Numbered from the stretch's first letter, positions 16,666-26,484 are shown. The stretch is 64,000 bases of DNA from Paraburkholderia dinghuensis (GCF_003837865.1 NZ_RQIS01000020.1:39915-103914); one strand, 5' to 3'. The notes: generated by a model not told the origin, from the letters alone. Translations and numbers: made by a program.

Positions 16666-17697
16666 CTAACTCCAGTTCAACGCCCCGCCCGTCTGATAGT
16701 CGGTCACGCGCGTTTCGAAGAAGTTCTTTTCCTTGCGCAAGTTGGCCTGCTCGTCGAGCCACGGGAGCACATTTTCCGCTCCGGGAAACGGCGCAGGCAT
16801 GCCCAGCTGGCCCGCACGCCGGTTCGCGATGTAACGGAACTGGCCGCAGTGCAAATCGGCGGAGTAGCCCAGAATGGGTTCGCGCAGAATGTAACGTGCA
16901 TAAGCGGCTTCAGCGGCATCAGCCTCTTCCCAGATCTGCTGTACGGCGCGCGGATCGAGCGTCAGGTTTTCTTCCTCCAGCAATTGCCGGATGACGCGAA
17001 TGCCAAAGCCGCAATGAAGCACTTCGTCGCGCATGATGTACTGAAACTGCTGCGCGGTCGCTTTCATCAAGCCGCGCCGCTGTAGCGCGAACACCGGCGT
17101 AAAGCCGTTATAGAACCAGCAACCCTCGAACACTGCCGCAAAGAAAAGATACGCGAGCGCGAATTCGTGAAGCGCGTCGCGGTCGGTCAAATCAAGTCCG
17201 GAAGTCAATATGCGTTCGAGGCGCCTGTTCGCCATGGCGATCTTGGCGTGGATTTCAGGCACGACACGATAGCGGTTGTAGACCTCCTGCTGATCCAGTC
17301 CCAGGCTCTCGATGCAATGCTGATACGTCCACGTATGCAAAGCCTCTTCGTATACCTGCCGCGCCTGATAGATCTGCAACTCGGGGGCCGTCATCTTTTC
17401 CATGACCGCGAGCCCGATGTTGCGCATGGCGAGGATATCGGACGTGGTGAGATAGGCCAGCACGTTTTCGAAAACGTGGCGCTCCGTTGCGGTGAGGCGA
17501 TGCTGGTAATCATGCACGTCATCGCTCATGGATATTTCGAGCGGCGTCCAGTGATTGCGGTTTGCGTTCAGAAAGCATTCCCACGCCCACGGATACCGGA
17601 ATGGCGCGAGCTGGTTGATATCTCCGCGACCGTTGACGACGCGCTTGTCTTCCGCACGTGTAGGTTGCAGTTGTGAATCCGTTTTGCCACTGAGCAT
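16666..17697 (-). CDS. nrdB: Ribonucleotide reductase R2 (beta) subunit
   Basis: The radical-generating small subunit of class Ia ribonucleotide reductase, which partners NrdA to make deoxyribonucleotides aerobically. All metal ligands are visible by alignment to E. coli R2: Asp (TTSDILAMRN), Glu and His (YEEALHTW), Glu (AAVFEGCWFY) and Glu/His (MRDEVLHCG). The radical Tyr follows in HTWTYQH. The C-terminus (NFFETRVTDYQTGGALNWS) is the family's NrdA-docking tail. At 343 residues it lacks the Ala/Pro-rich N-terminal extension of the usual Burkholderia NrdB. No nrdA is adjacent, so this looks like an extra or relocated R2 gene. Confidence 0.9.
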   Translation of the reverse strand: MLSGKTDSQLQPTRAEDKRVVNGRGDINQLAPFRYPWAWECFLNANRNHWTPLEISMSDDVHDYQHRLTATERHVFENVLAYLTTSDILAMRNIGLAVMEKMTAPELQIYQARQVYEEALHTWTYQHCIESLGLDQQEVYNRYRVVPEIHAKIAMANRRLERILTSGLDLTDRDALHEFALAYLFFAAVFEGCWFYNGFTPVFALQRRGLMKATAQQFQYIMRDEVLHCGFGIRVIRQLLEEENLTLDPRAVQQIWEEADAAEAAYARYILREPILGYSADLHCGQFRYIANRRAGQLGMPAPFPGAENVLPWLDEQANLRKEKNFFETRVTDYQTGGALNWS

Positions 17698-17700
17698 GCC

Positions 17701-17907
17701 TTAGAGTCCTCCGGCCAGATTAATCGAAACACCGCGTTTGAATGAGACCGGCCGCTCGCCGATCGGCAGCAGAACGTCTTTGGTGAGACCCGCCGTCAAA
17801 CGGTGGCGTTTGTAGTGCGAACGGGCAAACACACCCGCCTGGCCTGCACCAACAGTGACAATGTCCGCATTCACCGGGAATTTCTGAACAAACGTCATGA
17901 AAATCAA
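17701..17907 (-). pseudogene. Possible relic of an FAD-dependent reductase N-terminus
   Basis: A 68-codon frame ending 3 bases before nrdB. It contains ADIVTVGAGQAGVFA, which resembles the FAD-binding start of ferredoxin/rubredoxin reductases, and a tail (VSFKRGVSINLAGGL) weakly like their LPYQRPPLSKxYLAGEL block. There is no room for the rest of such an enzyme. It may be decayed or a chance frame. Confidence 0.3.
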
Positions 17908-18165
17908 ATCATGTCGACAGACGACGACTTTGGTGACAGCCGATGTTTCTGTCCATACTGCGAAAGGTGGGACGAGAACGCACGACCGGTACCTTCGGGC
18001 TAGTCCTCCTTGCGTAGTCCGTCGGCGCGCGAGCGAGCGCGGCCAAATTTTCGTAATCTATTCCGGAATACACACCGGACACCAGCGACCAATTGACCCG
18101 CGTGTGCCGGCTGCATGCAGGTCATGCGACCGCTATACTTCATGTCCACTTTTCCATCCGGCATC

Positions 18166-19005
18166 ATGCGTTCAACTCCGCTTTATTCCCATGTCGCGCT
18201 CGTGCGCGAACATTCGCCGCTCGTCCATTGCCTGGCCAATAGCGTCACCACGAATTTCACGGCGAACGCGCTGCTGGCGCTTGGCGCCGCTCCGGCGATG
18301 GTGACGGCGCCCGAAGAGGCGGAAGAGTTCACGCCGCTCGCGAGCGCCCTTTCCGTCAATCTCGGGACGCTCGACTTGCCCCAGATGGACACGATCCGGC
18401 GCGCCGTTGCAGCGGCCAACGCCTGCAATGTTCCGTGGGTACTCGATCCCGTGGCAGTCGGCGTGGTGTCCTTGCGGACCGGATTCGCGAAGCAGTTGCT
18501 ACGCGAGCGGCCGGCGGTCATTCGCGGCAACGCGTCGGAGATCATCTGCCTTGCTGGCGGCGTGCCGAGCGCAAGGGGCGTCGATAGCACCGAGTTGTCC
18601 GCCGCCGCATTTCCCGCGGCGCGCGAGCTGGCCAATGCGACGCAGTGCGTTGTGGTCGTGAGCGGCGCGACCGACTATGTGACCGATGGTGCGCGCACCG
18701 TCGCACTCTCGAACGGTTCGCCACTCATGCCGCGGGTTTCGGGGACAGGCTGCGTCCTCTCGGCCGTCGTGGCGGCGTTCCTCGGCGCGAGCGGCAAGCC
18801 GTCGGCGTTTTTCGACGCGACAGTTGCCGCAGTGGCGTTCATGTCGGTGGCGGGCGAGCTTGCGGCGCTGACTGCAAAAGCGCCTGGCAGCTTCGCCGTT
18901 GCGTTCCTCGACAGCATCGCAACACTCGACGAAGCGGCGTTCGACGCTACGCTGCGAATGGAAACGCTGGACGCGCATGTGGTCGTTGCGGGGCGCCCGG
19001 CATAG
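18166..19005 (+). CDS. thiM: Hydroxyethylthiazole kinase
   Basis: ThiM phosphorylates 4-methyl-5-(2-hydroxyethyl)thiazole to salvage the thiazole half of thiamine. Family blocks are clear: PLVHCLANSVTTNFTANALLALGAAPAM near the N-terminus, the VLDPVAVG nucleotide/metal region, RGNASEI, the VVVSGATDYVTDG strand and the GTGC catalytic loop (VSGTGCVLSAVVAAFLG). The ATG at 18166 fits the family N-terminus; the frame extends 17 codons upstream. Length is 279 residues, normal. No TPP riboswitch pattern was seen upstream and no other thi gene is adjacent, so it is a lone salvage gene. Confidence 0.93.
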   Translation: MRSTPLYSHVALVREHSPLVHCLANSVTTNFTANALLALGAAPAMVTAPEEAEEFTPLASALSVNLGTLDLPQMDTIRRAVAAANACNVPWVLDPVAVGVVSLRTGFAKQLLRERPAVIRGNASEIICLAGGVPSARGVDSTELSAAAFPAARELANATQCVVVVSGATDYVTDGARTVALSNGSPLMPRVSGTGCVLSAVVAAFLGASGKPSAFFDATVAAVAFMSVAGELAALTAKAPGSFAVAFLDSIATLDEAAFDATLRMETLDAHVVVAGRPA

Positions 19006-19157
19006 AGCAGTATCAAATTCCTGATACGCATCAAGTCCTGCCCCGCAGCGCTAACGCGTTCGCGGGCTTGCGTTACGTCAGGCAGCATTTCCGGGCTGGC
19101 GCGGAATTCGAAATACGCCACTGCGCCCCGTGAGCAGCTTTCGAGACCGACCGCGCG

Positions 19158-20315
19158 TTAGCGGGAAAGACCATCCGCGAGCCGTCTGCACAATCCACTG
19201 ACAACACGGGCCGCGCTCACGCGCCACCAAAAAGGCGCGGTCACGTCGAAGCCGAACTGAAGCGCCGTCTGCGATGCGCCCGTCGTCCGCGCCCGGCATC
19301 GGAACGTCACGACATCGCGATATGCACCGGCCGCGGCCCCCTCCGCGCGCGGCGAAAATCGCATGACCGCACGAAGATCGAGCGCGGAATCGAACGGAGA
19401 TATCTCGCACGACTCGAACGACCACGACGCGCCGTGATATTGCTGACCGCGCAACGCCGTGCTCACGCGGTGCCAGACCTGATCGGCAGGCAATGACACG
19501 AGCCGCTGTTGCCCGGCGCGCGCTGCCCGCTGCATCGCGTAGAGTGCCCAGCCATTGCCATAGACCAGCAGCACGCCGCCAATCACGAGCGCCCATTGCA
19601 GCAGGCTCACGATCCAGTGCGAATGCGCGGCGAGATGCAACGGCCCAAGCACCACCGCGACGATCTTGTGCGCGATCGCATAGATAAGTAGAAACGCAAC
19701 GAGGATCGCGCCGAGACGAATCATCCAGCCGCGCCGCGAATCGTCGAGAAGGGCAAACATGCGCTCGCCCATCGTGCCGTGCCACTGTGGCGCAGCATCA
19801 TCGAGCCCACGTTCCGCGCTCGCCATGACCTGCTCGCGCAATTGCGCCCAGTTCGCGCGTGCGCGTGCAGCCTCATCGCGCAGGCTCACGAGTTCGGTCA
19901 GCAAGGCATCGCGTTCCGTCTTCATACGCAGCAGCCCGTCGAGGCCGCGCGTCTTTTCCGTGTATAGCGTGCCGATCTCTGCCTGCACGCGTTCGCGCTG
20001 CGACTGCAATTGCCGCAACGTGTCGTGCAGCGCCTCGACCTGCTCGCGCCTGAACACCGGACGGCTCGACGGCGCTTCGTGATGCTCCGACCAGTAATGC
20101 TCGAGCACCTCCCGCGCGTGCTTCATGTTCTTGAACTGCTCATTGGCCCAATGCTGCTGCGCGGGCGATGAATGACGCCACCTGTCGGGATGAAGCATCT
20201 GCGCAAGTTGCCGGTACTTGCGCGTGATTTCGGCCGCAGATGCACCTGGCTCCAGGTCGAGCTGATAGTAGAGCCGGTCGTAGTCGATGTGATGGCTGGG
20301 ATCGTGGATCGCCAT
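19158..20315 (-). CDS. Membrane-anchored J-domain protein
   Basis: A 385-residue protein with a J domain at residues 12-75 (YYQLDLEPGASAAEITRKYRQLAQMLHPDRW); the HPD that stimulates DnaK ATPase is intact. A charged, heptad-rich region follows (about 95-170, likely coiled coil), then two membrane segments (about 198-222, GAILVAFLLIYAIAHKIVAVV; and about 235-258, SLLQWALVIGGVLLVYGNG). The C-terminal domain of about 120 residues is unrecognised. It lacks the Gly/Phe and zinc-finger regions of DnaJ, so it is a type III co-chaperone that may recruit DnaK to the inner membrane. Confidence 0.8.
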   Translation of the reverse strand: MAIHDPSHHIDYDRLYYQLDLEPGASAAEITRKYRQLAQMLHPDRWRHSSPAQQHWANEQFKNMKHAREVLEHYWSEHHEAPSSRPVFRREQVEALHDTLRQLQSQRERVQAEIGTLYTEKTRGLDGLLRMKTERDALLTELVSLRDEAARARANWAQLREQVMASAERGLDDAAPQWHGTMGERMFALLDDSRRGWMIRLGAILVAFLLIYAIAHKIVAVVLGPLHLAAHSHWIVSLLQWALVIGGVLLVYGNGWALYAMQRAARAGQQRLVSLPADQVWHRVSTALRGQQYHGASWSFESCEISPFDSALDLRAVMRFSPRAEGAAAGAYRDVVTFRCRARTTGASQTALQFGFDVTAPFWWRVSAARVVSGLCRRLADGLSR

Positions 20316-20571
20316 GCCCGTAGTCTTTCTTCAGGTGAATAGCCGCGCACGCAAGGATGGAAGCGAACGCTTAAGACAAGTTAGTTCACTCACCTGCCCG
20401 CTGCAAGGCCGCGATGCGCACAGGCATGCGTTCTATCGCGCGTGACCAGTGTGCAGACGACTCAGCATTTCGAACGCGACTGCCGGCAGTGCGCGCAATT
20501 TGCGCAGTTTCTGCACGACGACAGCGTCGGGATAGAACGCTTCGACGATACGCTCCGCCTCGTGCGTGCGC

Positions 20572-23500
20572 TTACCCGCGCGCGCCGGAAAGCGCCATCT
20601 CCAGCACACGCGCGACGTGCAGCGGCTCGGCATCTACACCGTCGCGAATCTGGTGGCGGCAACTCGTGCCGTCGGCGACGACCAGATCACCCGGCGATGC
20701 CTCGCGCAACGCAGGCAACAGCGACAGTTCGGCCATCGCCATCGAAGCGGCGTAGTGCTCCGCTTCATAGCCGAAGCTGCCTGCCATTCCGCAGCACGAC
20801 GATTCGATCGATTTGATCTCCAGCCCAGGAATCCATCCGAGCACGGTTTGTACGGGCCGCAACGCGTCAAACGCCTTTTGATGACAGTGCCCGTGCAGCC
20901 ACGCACGCTTTGCCTCGAGCGGCTTGAGCGCCAGGTCGAAACGGCCGGCCGCTTTTTCGCGCACGAGAAATTCCTCGAACAGCAACGCCGAATCCGCAAG
21001 CCGACGTGCCTCTTCGCCGTACCCGTACTGCAGGAATTCGTCGCGCAACGTCAGCAGACAAGACGGTTCGAGTCCCACGATCGCGACGCCGCGATCGACA
21101 TAAGGCTTCAACGTATCGAGCAGACGCCGGGCTTCGCGCTTTGCTTCATCGACGAGGCCCGCGGCAAGAAACGTGCGCCCGCAGCAAAGCGGCCGTTCGC
21201 CCTCGCGCGTGTTGAAGTGGACGCGATAGCCCGCTGCCTCCAGCACGCGCTGCGCTGCGCGCGCGTTTTCTGGCTCGATGGTGTTGTTGAACGTATCGAC
21301 GAAGAGAAGGACCTCGCGTCCCGGCTGACCGGCGCTGCTCGACGCGCGCCGCAAAAACGCCTCCTGAAAGCGCGGTAACGCGCGCTGCGGCGCGAACCCC
21401 ACTGCACGCTTCATCCATGCTCCGACTAGCGGCATGTGCTCCGCGGCCGCGAGCCACCCACCGAAAGGGGCCGCGCGCTGCGCGTAGCGCGGCATGAACG
21501 CAATCAGCTTTTCGCGCAAGCCGATGCCGTACGTCTTAGCCCTCGCCGCGCGCGCCTCGATCTTGAACTTCGCCATATCGACGCCGGTCGGGCACTCGCG
21601 ACGGCAGCCCTTGCAGGACACGCACAGATCGAGCGTTGCCTTCACGTCGTCGCTCGCGAGACCGTCGCTGCCGAGCTGCCCCGATATCGCAAGACGAAGC
21701 GTGTTCGCACGTCCGCGCGTGACGTGCTGTTCGTCCTTCGTCACGCGATAACTCGGACACATCGTCCCCGCGTCGAACTTGCGGCAGTGGCCGTTGTTGT
21801 TGCACATCTCCACGGCCTTCGCGAGCCCGCCACTCAGATCGCCGCCACTGCCCGGCTCGTGTTCCGCGCCCGTGAGCGGATCGCGCACGACGTTCCAGGC
21901 GGACCAGTCCAGCGCAGCGTCCATCGCGCGCTCGCGGTAGCCGGGCGCGAAGCGGAAGTTGTGCGCGTCGTCCATCTTCGGCGGGCACACGATCTTGTCC
22001 GGATTGAAGCGATTATCCGGGTCGAACAGTTGCTTGATCTCGCCGAAAGCTTCGTTGATGCGCGGCCCGTATTGCCATGCGACCCACTCGCCGCGGCACA
22101 GCCCATCGCCGTGCTCGCCCGAATAGGCGCCTTTGTACTCGCGCACGAGTTCGGCCGCCTCCTCGGCGATGGCGCGCATCTTCGCCGCGCCGTCGCGGCG
22201 CATGTCGAGAATGGGCCGCACATGCAGCGTCCCGACGCTCGCGTGCGCGTACCAGGTGCCCTCGGTGCCATGCCGATGAAACACTTCGGTCAGACGTCGC
22301 GTGTACTCGGCCAGATGTTCGAGCGGCACCGCGCAGTCTTCGATGAACGACACCGGCTTGCCGTCGCCCTTCATGCTCATCATGATGTTCAGGCCAGCTT
22401 TGCGCACGTCCCACAGCGCTTTCTGCTCGCCTGTGTCAGGCATCTTAACGACGCTGCCCGGCAACCCGAGATCGCCGATCAATTCTTCAAGGCGTTCGAG
22501 AAGCTGCAATTGCGCGCTGCGATCGTCGCCTGCGAATTCCACGAGCAGAATCGCATCGGGGCGGCCAACGAGTGCCTTGCCGATCACCGGCGCGAACGCG
22601 GGATTGCCGAGCGCAAGCTCGATCATCGTACGATCGACGAGTTCCACCGCCGTGGGCCGCAGTCCGACGATGTGCTGCGCGGAGTCCATCGCCTGATAAA
22701 ACGTAGGAAAACTAATCACACCAAGCACGCGATGCGCCGGCAGCGGCGCGAGCTTCAGCGTGATCTGGCGGCTGAACGCGAGCGTACCCTCGGACCCCAC
22801 CAGCAGATGCGCGAGATTGGCCGAACCATCGTCCGTGTAGGCGCGCGGATTCTGGCAATCGAACAGATCGATGTTGTAGCCCGCCACGCGCCGCAGCACT
22901 TTCGGCATGCGCTCTGTGATTTCCGCGCGCTCGCGCTGCGCGATGTGTGTCACCCCTGAGACGATCTGCGCGAGCCGCGCGCTGTCCGCAGCAACGGGCA
23001 GCGTCAGCGACTGGAAACGTGCTTCAGTGCCGTCGGCGAGAATGGCGTCGATGGCGCTCACGTTGTGGACCATGTTGCCGTATTCGATCGAACGCGAGCC
23101 GCACGAGTTGTTCCCCGCCATGCCGCCTATCGTGCATTGCGCCGACGTCGAAACATCGACCGGAAACCACAATCCGTGCGGCTTGAGCCACGCGTTCAGG
23201 TGATCGAGCACGATGCCGGGCTCGACCGTCACGGTACGCGCGTTCGCGTCGAAATCGACGATACGGTTGAGCCAGCGACTCGTATCGATCACGAGCGCCT
23301 CGGCGACGGTCTGGCCGCACTGGCTCGTCCCCGCGCCGCGTGCGAGTACCGCCGCGTGTTCGCTGCGCGCGACGTCCAGCGTCGCGCGCAGATCGTCCTG
23401 ATCGCGCGGCACCACCACGCCGACCGGCATGATCTGATAGATCGACGCATCGGTGGCGTAGCGGCCGCGGCTCGCCGCATCGAAGAAGACATCGCCGCGC

Positions 23501-23601
23501 ATCGCCTCCCGCAGACGACGCGCGAGCGGCGAGCCGCGATGCGCGGCGCCCGGCACGAGACGCACCGGCTTGACAAGCAAACTGGAAGGCGACTGGGTCA
23601 T
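20572..23601 (-). CDS. FAD/Fe-S 2-hydroxyacid dehydrogenase, YdiJ-like fusion
   Basis: A 1009-residue fusion of an FAD-linked oxidase and a GlpC/LutA-type iron-sulfur module, as in YdiJ-type D-2-hydroxyglutarate or D-lactate dehydrogenases. Residues about 60-200 are the FAD-binding domain (RGAGTSQCGQTV, IGGMAGNNSCGSRSIEYGN). About 300-540 is the FAD-oxidase C-terminal domain (AYSGEHGDGLCRGEW, FDPDNRFNPDKIV). Near 600-690 are ferredoxin-type Cys motifs (CNNNGHCRKFDAGTMCPSY, CVSCKGCRRECPTG). The C-terminal part has two CCG domains (PLCCGRTF, SSCCGMAGSFG). Electrons would pass from a 2-hydroxyacid through FAD to Fe-S centres and the membrane pool. It precedes the J-domain gene on the same strand and follows an MFS importer and an aminotransferase, forming a catabolic module. 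Confidence 0.88.
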   Translation of the reverse strand: MTQSPSSLLVKPVRLVPGAAHRGSPLARRLREAMRGDVFFDAASRGRYATDASIYQIMPVGVVVPRDQDDLRATLDVARSEHAAVLARGAGTSQCGQTVAEALVIDTSRWLNRIVDFDANARTVTVEPGIVLDHLNAWLKPHGLWFPVDVSTSAQCTIGGMAGNNSCGSRSIEYGNMVHNVSAIDAILADGTEARFQSLTLPVAADSARLAQIVSGVTHIAQRERAEITERMPKVLRRVAGYNIDLFDCQNPRAYTDDGSANLAHLLVGSEGTLAFSRQITLKLAPLPAHRVLGVISFPTFYQAMDSAQHIVGLRPTAVELVDRTMIELALGNPAFAPVIGKALVGRPDAILLVEFAGDDRSAQLQLLERLEELIGDLGLPGSVVKMPDTGEQKALWDVRKAGLNIMMSMKGDGKPVSFIEDCAVPLEHLAEYTRRLTEVFHRHGTEGTWYAHASVGTLHVRPILDMRRDGAAKMRAIAEEAAELVREYKGAYSGEHGDGLCRGEWVAWQYGPRINEAFGEIKQLFDPDNRFNPDKIVCPPKMDDAHNFRFAPGYRERAMDAALDWSAWNVVRDPLTGAEHEPGSGGDLSGGLAKAVEMCNNNGHCRKFDAGTMCPSYRVTKDEQHVTRGRANTLRLAISGQLGSDGLASDDVKATLDLCVSCKGCRRECPTGVDMAKFKIEARAARAKTYGIGLREKLIAFMPRYAQRAAPFGGWLAAAEHMPLVGAWMKRAVGFAPQRALPRFQEAFLRRASSSAGQPGREVLLFVDTFNNTIEPENARAAQRVLEAAGYRVHFNTREGERPLCCGRTFLAAGLVDEAKREARRLLDTLKPYVDRGVAIVGLEPSCLLTLRDEFLQYGYGEEARRLADSALLFEEFLVREKAAGRFDLALKPLEAKRAWLHGHCHQKAFDALRPVQTVLGWIPGLEIKSIESSCCGMAGSFGYEAEHYAASMAMAELSLLPALREASPGDLVVADGTSCRHQIRDGVDAEPLHVARVLEMALSGARG

Positions 23602-23634
23602 AAGCGATGCGAAATTAATTAGCGTCTCGACGCA

Positions 23635-24921
23635 TCAGGCGCGCTGTTGCGAAGCCGCGATCTCGCCTGCAGTGCTGGTCGCCTCGAAGCGATCGCCCGG
23701 ACGCATACGGAACGCGAGCACCACACCCACCGCCATCAGCGCCATGCTGCCGACAAACGGCAGTTGCCAGTTATGCGTCGCATCGATCACGAACCCCGAC
23801 AGCACGGGCGAGATAATCGCCGCGAGCGCCGACCCGGTGTTCATGATGCCGCTTGCCGTGCCCGCGTATTGCGGCGCGATGTCCATCGGAATCGCCCACA
23901 TCGGCCCGATGGTCATCTCCGCGAAGAAGAAGCCCGCCGAGAGGCACAGGACCGACACGATCAGATCGTGCGTGAACATGAGCGGCACGAGCGAAAGCAG
24001 CGTCAGCAGCATGCACACCGACACCATCAAGCTGCGCGCGCGGTTGAGGTTACCCGTGCGCGCGTAGAGCCAGTCGGTCACGGTACCGCCGAGCGTATCG
24101 CCGATCACCCCGGCGAAAAACACCGCCGACGCGAACACCGCCGACTTGCCCAGGTCGAGACTATGGTTGTGCAGGAAGTACTGCGGAATCCAGCTGAGAA
24201 AGAGCCACAGTGTCCAGCCGTAGCAGAAATACACAATGGTCACCGGGGCCATGCGGCGCAGCAGCGGGCCCCACGGCACCTTGCCGGCCTTAGGCGCGGG
24301 CTGGGGCAGCACAGCGAGTTCGGCTTCGGTGATGCGGCGATGCTCGGCCGGGCGCTCCGCGAACGTGAAATACCAGACCGCCACCCACACGAGACTGATC
24401 GCCCCACAGACAAAGAACGACGCACGCCAGCCCCAGGCGGTCATCGCGAGCACGATCATGCCCGGCGCAACCGCATTGCCGATGCGCGCCGCCGCGTGCG
24501 TCACGCCCTGCGCGAAACCGCGGCGCTCCTTCGCGACCCAGCGCGACATCGCGGAGGTCGCGGCGGGAAACGTCGCGCCTTCGCCGAAGCCCAGCAGGAG
24601 CCGCGCGGCAAGCAGCGTCGCGAGGCCGGTCGCGAAACCGGTGAGCAACGTCGCGACCGCCCACAGTGCGCCGCAAAACAGCAGCGTGCGCTTCGCGCCG
24701 AAGCGATCGCTGACCCAGCCTCCGCTCACCTGGAACAGCAGATAGGGATAAGCGAACGCGGAAAACACGAGACCGATCTGCGTGTGCGAAAGCCCGAACT
24801 CCTTGCCGAATCCAGCCGCTGCCGTGCTGACGTTCACGCGGTCGAGGTACGTGATGAAGTACATGATGCACAGCATGATCAGCACGACACTCGTCGCGCT
24901 GGTGAGTCGAAGCCGTTTCAT
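23635..24921 (-). CDS. MFS importer, anion:cation symporter type
   Basis: A 428-residue major facilitator protein with 12 predicted membrane segments, resembling the ACS family (hexuronate, tartrate, phthalate importers). Visible signatures are FITYLDRVNVSTA in helix 1, the loop 2-3 motif GGWVSDRFGAKR and RLLLGFGEGATFPA in helix 4. The ATG at 24921 is preceded by GGAGAGAAACG; the longer frame is not family-like. It lies 33 bases before the dehydrogenase, so its substrate is probably a 2-hydroxy- or amino-acid precursor used by these enzymes. Confidence 0.85.
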   Translation of the reverse strand: MKRLRLTSATSVVLIMLCIMYFITYLDRVNVSTAAAGFGKEFGLSHTQIGLVFSAFAYPYLLFQVSGGWVSDRFGAKRTLLFCGALWAVATLLTGFATGLATLLAARLLLGFGEGATFPAATSAMSRWVAKERRGFAQGVTHAAARIGNAVAPGMIVLAMTAWGWRASFFVCGAISLVWVAVWYFTFAERPAEHRRITEAELAVLPQPAPKAGKVPWGPLLRRMAPVTIVYFCYGWTLWLFLSWIPQYFLHNHSLDLGKSAVFASAVFFAGVIGDTLGGTVTDWLYARTGNLNRARSLMVSVCMLLTLLSLVPLMFTHDLIVSVLCLSAGFFFAEMTIGPMWAIPMDIAPQYAGTASGIMNTGSALAAIISPVLSGFVIDATHNWQLPFVGSMALMAVGVVLAFRMRPGDRFEATSTAGEIAASQQRA

Positions 24922-25105
24922 CGTTTCTCTCCGGTTGGGGGCAGCTTCGGGCGGGTGTGGTGCGGTAAACCCTGCTGCGCCTCCGTTGCGCTCAACGGGC
25001 CATCGCATTCTGAAGCGCGGTGTACCCGGCGGCCATGGACACGCCCTTACGTGAAATCGATACCGTATGGCGCGTCGTTTTTTTGTTTTCGTCCGCGGCG
25101 TCAGT

Positions 25106-26326
25106 TCATGCTGCCACCTTTAGCGGCGTATCGTTCGACTGCTCCATGAGCCAGGCCATCGCGTCGGGCAAGCCGCTCGAAGCAAGCGGCACGCCCGCGA
25201 GCCGCAGGCCCATTTCGCAGCCCGCGAGCGTGGCGAGCAACGTGAGATCGTTGCAGTCGCCCAGATGTCCGATGCGGAACATTCGCCCCTTCAGCTTGCC
25301 GAGCCCCGTGCCGAGCGACATGTCGAAACGTTCGTAGATCAGCTTGCGCACCGCATCGGCGTCGATGCCATCGGGCATCGTCACGCCGGTCAGCACCGGA
25401 CTGTAGACGGCGGGGTCCGCGCACTGGATTTCCAGGCCCCATGCACGCACTGCGCGGCGGCAGGCTTCAGCGAGACGCTGATGCCGCGCGAACACGTTGT
25501 CGAGCCCTTCTTCTTCGATCATCTCGAGCGATTCCGCGAGCCCGTAGAGAAGATTCGTGTTCGGCGTGTACGGCCAATAGCCGTTGCGGTTCATGTCGAT
25601 GATTTCGTCCCAGCCCCAGAAGCTGCGCGGCAGCGTGGCGCGCTTGCTCGCCGCGCGCGCCTTCTCCGACACCGCGTTGAAGCTGATGCCCGGCGGCAGC
25701 ATCAAGCCCTTCTGCGACCCGGAGACCGTCACGTCCACGCCCCATTCGTCATGGCGATAGTCGGCGCTCGCGAGGCCCGAGATCGTATCGACCATGAGAA
25801 GCGCAGGGTGTCCGGCGGCATCGATGGCGCGGCGCACAGCGGCGATATCCGAAGTGACGCCCGTGGACGTCTCGTTGTGCACGACGCACACGGCCTTGAT
25901 CGCGTGCTGGCTGTCCGCGCGCAGACGCGATTCGATCATGTCGGCCTGCACACCGCGCCGCCAGCCTTCGATGCCGGGCAACCCCAGGAACTCGGGCTTC
26001 AGGCCGAGGCTCTCGGCCATCTTCTTCCAGAGCGTGGCGAAGTGACCGGTCTCGTACATCAGCACGGCGTCGCCCGCGCTAAGCGTGTTGACGAGCGCGG
26101 CCTCCCAGGCGCCGGTGCCTGAAGCCGGATAGATCACCACGGGCTGCTGCGTCTTGAAGATGCGCTTGATACCGTCCAGCACGTTCAACCCCAACGCGCC
26201 GAACTCGGGGCCGCGATGGTCGATGGTGGGATAGCTCATCGCGCGCAGAATGCGGTCGGGGACCGGGCTTGGCCCTGGAATCTGCAGGAAGTGCCGACCG
26301 GAGGGGTGAAAGTCGAGCTTCAACAT
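25106..26326 (-). CDS. Class V PLP aminotransferase, serine/alanine-glyoxylate type
   Basis: A 406-residue fold-type I, class V aminotransferase of the serine-glyoxylate / alanine-glyoxylate family. It shows the family start (FLQIPGPSPVPDRILRAMS), a phosphate-binding region (IYPASGTGAWEAALVN), VVHNETSTG, LLMVDTISGLAS (Asp to the PLP nitrogen) and SGSQKGLMLPPG with the PLP Lys. It transfers amino groups to glyoxylate or a similar 2-oxo acid; the donor is uncertain. ATG 26326 has GGAG upstream. It heads the aminotransferase-MFS-dehydrogenase group and is divergent from the GntR gene, with a palindrome in its leader. Confidence 0.85.
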   Translation of the reverse strand: MLKLDFHPSGRHFLQIPGPSPVPDRILRAMSYPTIDHRGPEFGALGLNVLDGIKRIFKTQQPVVIYPASGTGAWEAALVNTLSAGDAVLMYETGHFATLWKKMAESLGLKPEFLGLPGIEGWRRGVQADMIESRLRADSQHAIKAVCVVHNETSTGVTSDIAAVRRAIDAAGHPALLMVDTISGLASADYRHDEWGVDVTVSGSQKGLMLPPGISFNAVSEKARAASKRATLPRSFWGWDEIIDMNRNGYWPYTPNTNLLYGLAESLEMIEEEGLDNVFARHQRLAEACRRAVRAWGLEIQCADPAVYSPVLTGVTMPDGIDADAVRKLIYERFDMSLGTGLGKLKGRMFRIGHLGDCNDLTLLATLAGCEMGLRLAGVPLASSGLPDAMAWLMEQSNDTPLKVAA

Positions 26327-26347
26327 CGATGCATCTCCGTTTGAATA

Positions 26348-26357
26348 TTGCATGCAA
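26348..26357. promoter_or_regulatory. GntR operator candidate 1 (TTGCATGCAA)
   Basis: A perfect palindrome about 22 bases upstream of the aminotransferase start. On the minus strand a TATAGT hexamer lies just upstream of it (with TTGGAC 18 bases further), so a bound repressor would block promoter clearance. An identical copy overlaps the regulator's own start. Confidence 0.6.
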
Positions 26358-26474
26358 AAAACTATAATCGGCAAAAGCAGTCGAGTCCAAGCGCAATTTG
26401 TTCGGTGTTAACCCTTGTTTTTCTGGTATTTATCTCTCATGGGTTAAAATAACGACAAACTGATCAAGAGTCTT

Positions 26475-26484
26475 TTGCATGCAA
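26475..26484. promoter_or_regulatory. GntR operator candidate 2 (TTGCATGCAA)
   Basis: Second copy of the same palindrome, here extended to TTTTGCATGCAAAA (26473-26486). The ATG of the GntR gene (26479) lies inside it. It is 127 bases from copy 1 and would allow autorepression. Confidence 0.6.

Noticed and set aside
17908..18165. TPP riboswitch upstream of thiM
   Set aside because: I looked for the conserved CUGAGA and ACCUGAUC-type blocks and did not find them.
23647..25149. A 500-codon frame antisense to the MFS transporter
   Set aside because: Composition dominated by Arg, His, Glu and Gln, typical of the complement of hydrophobic coding sequence.
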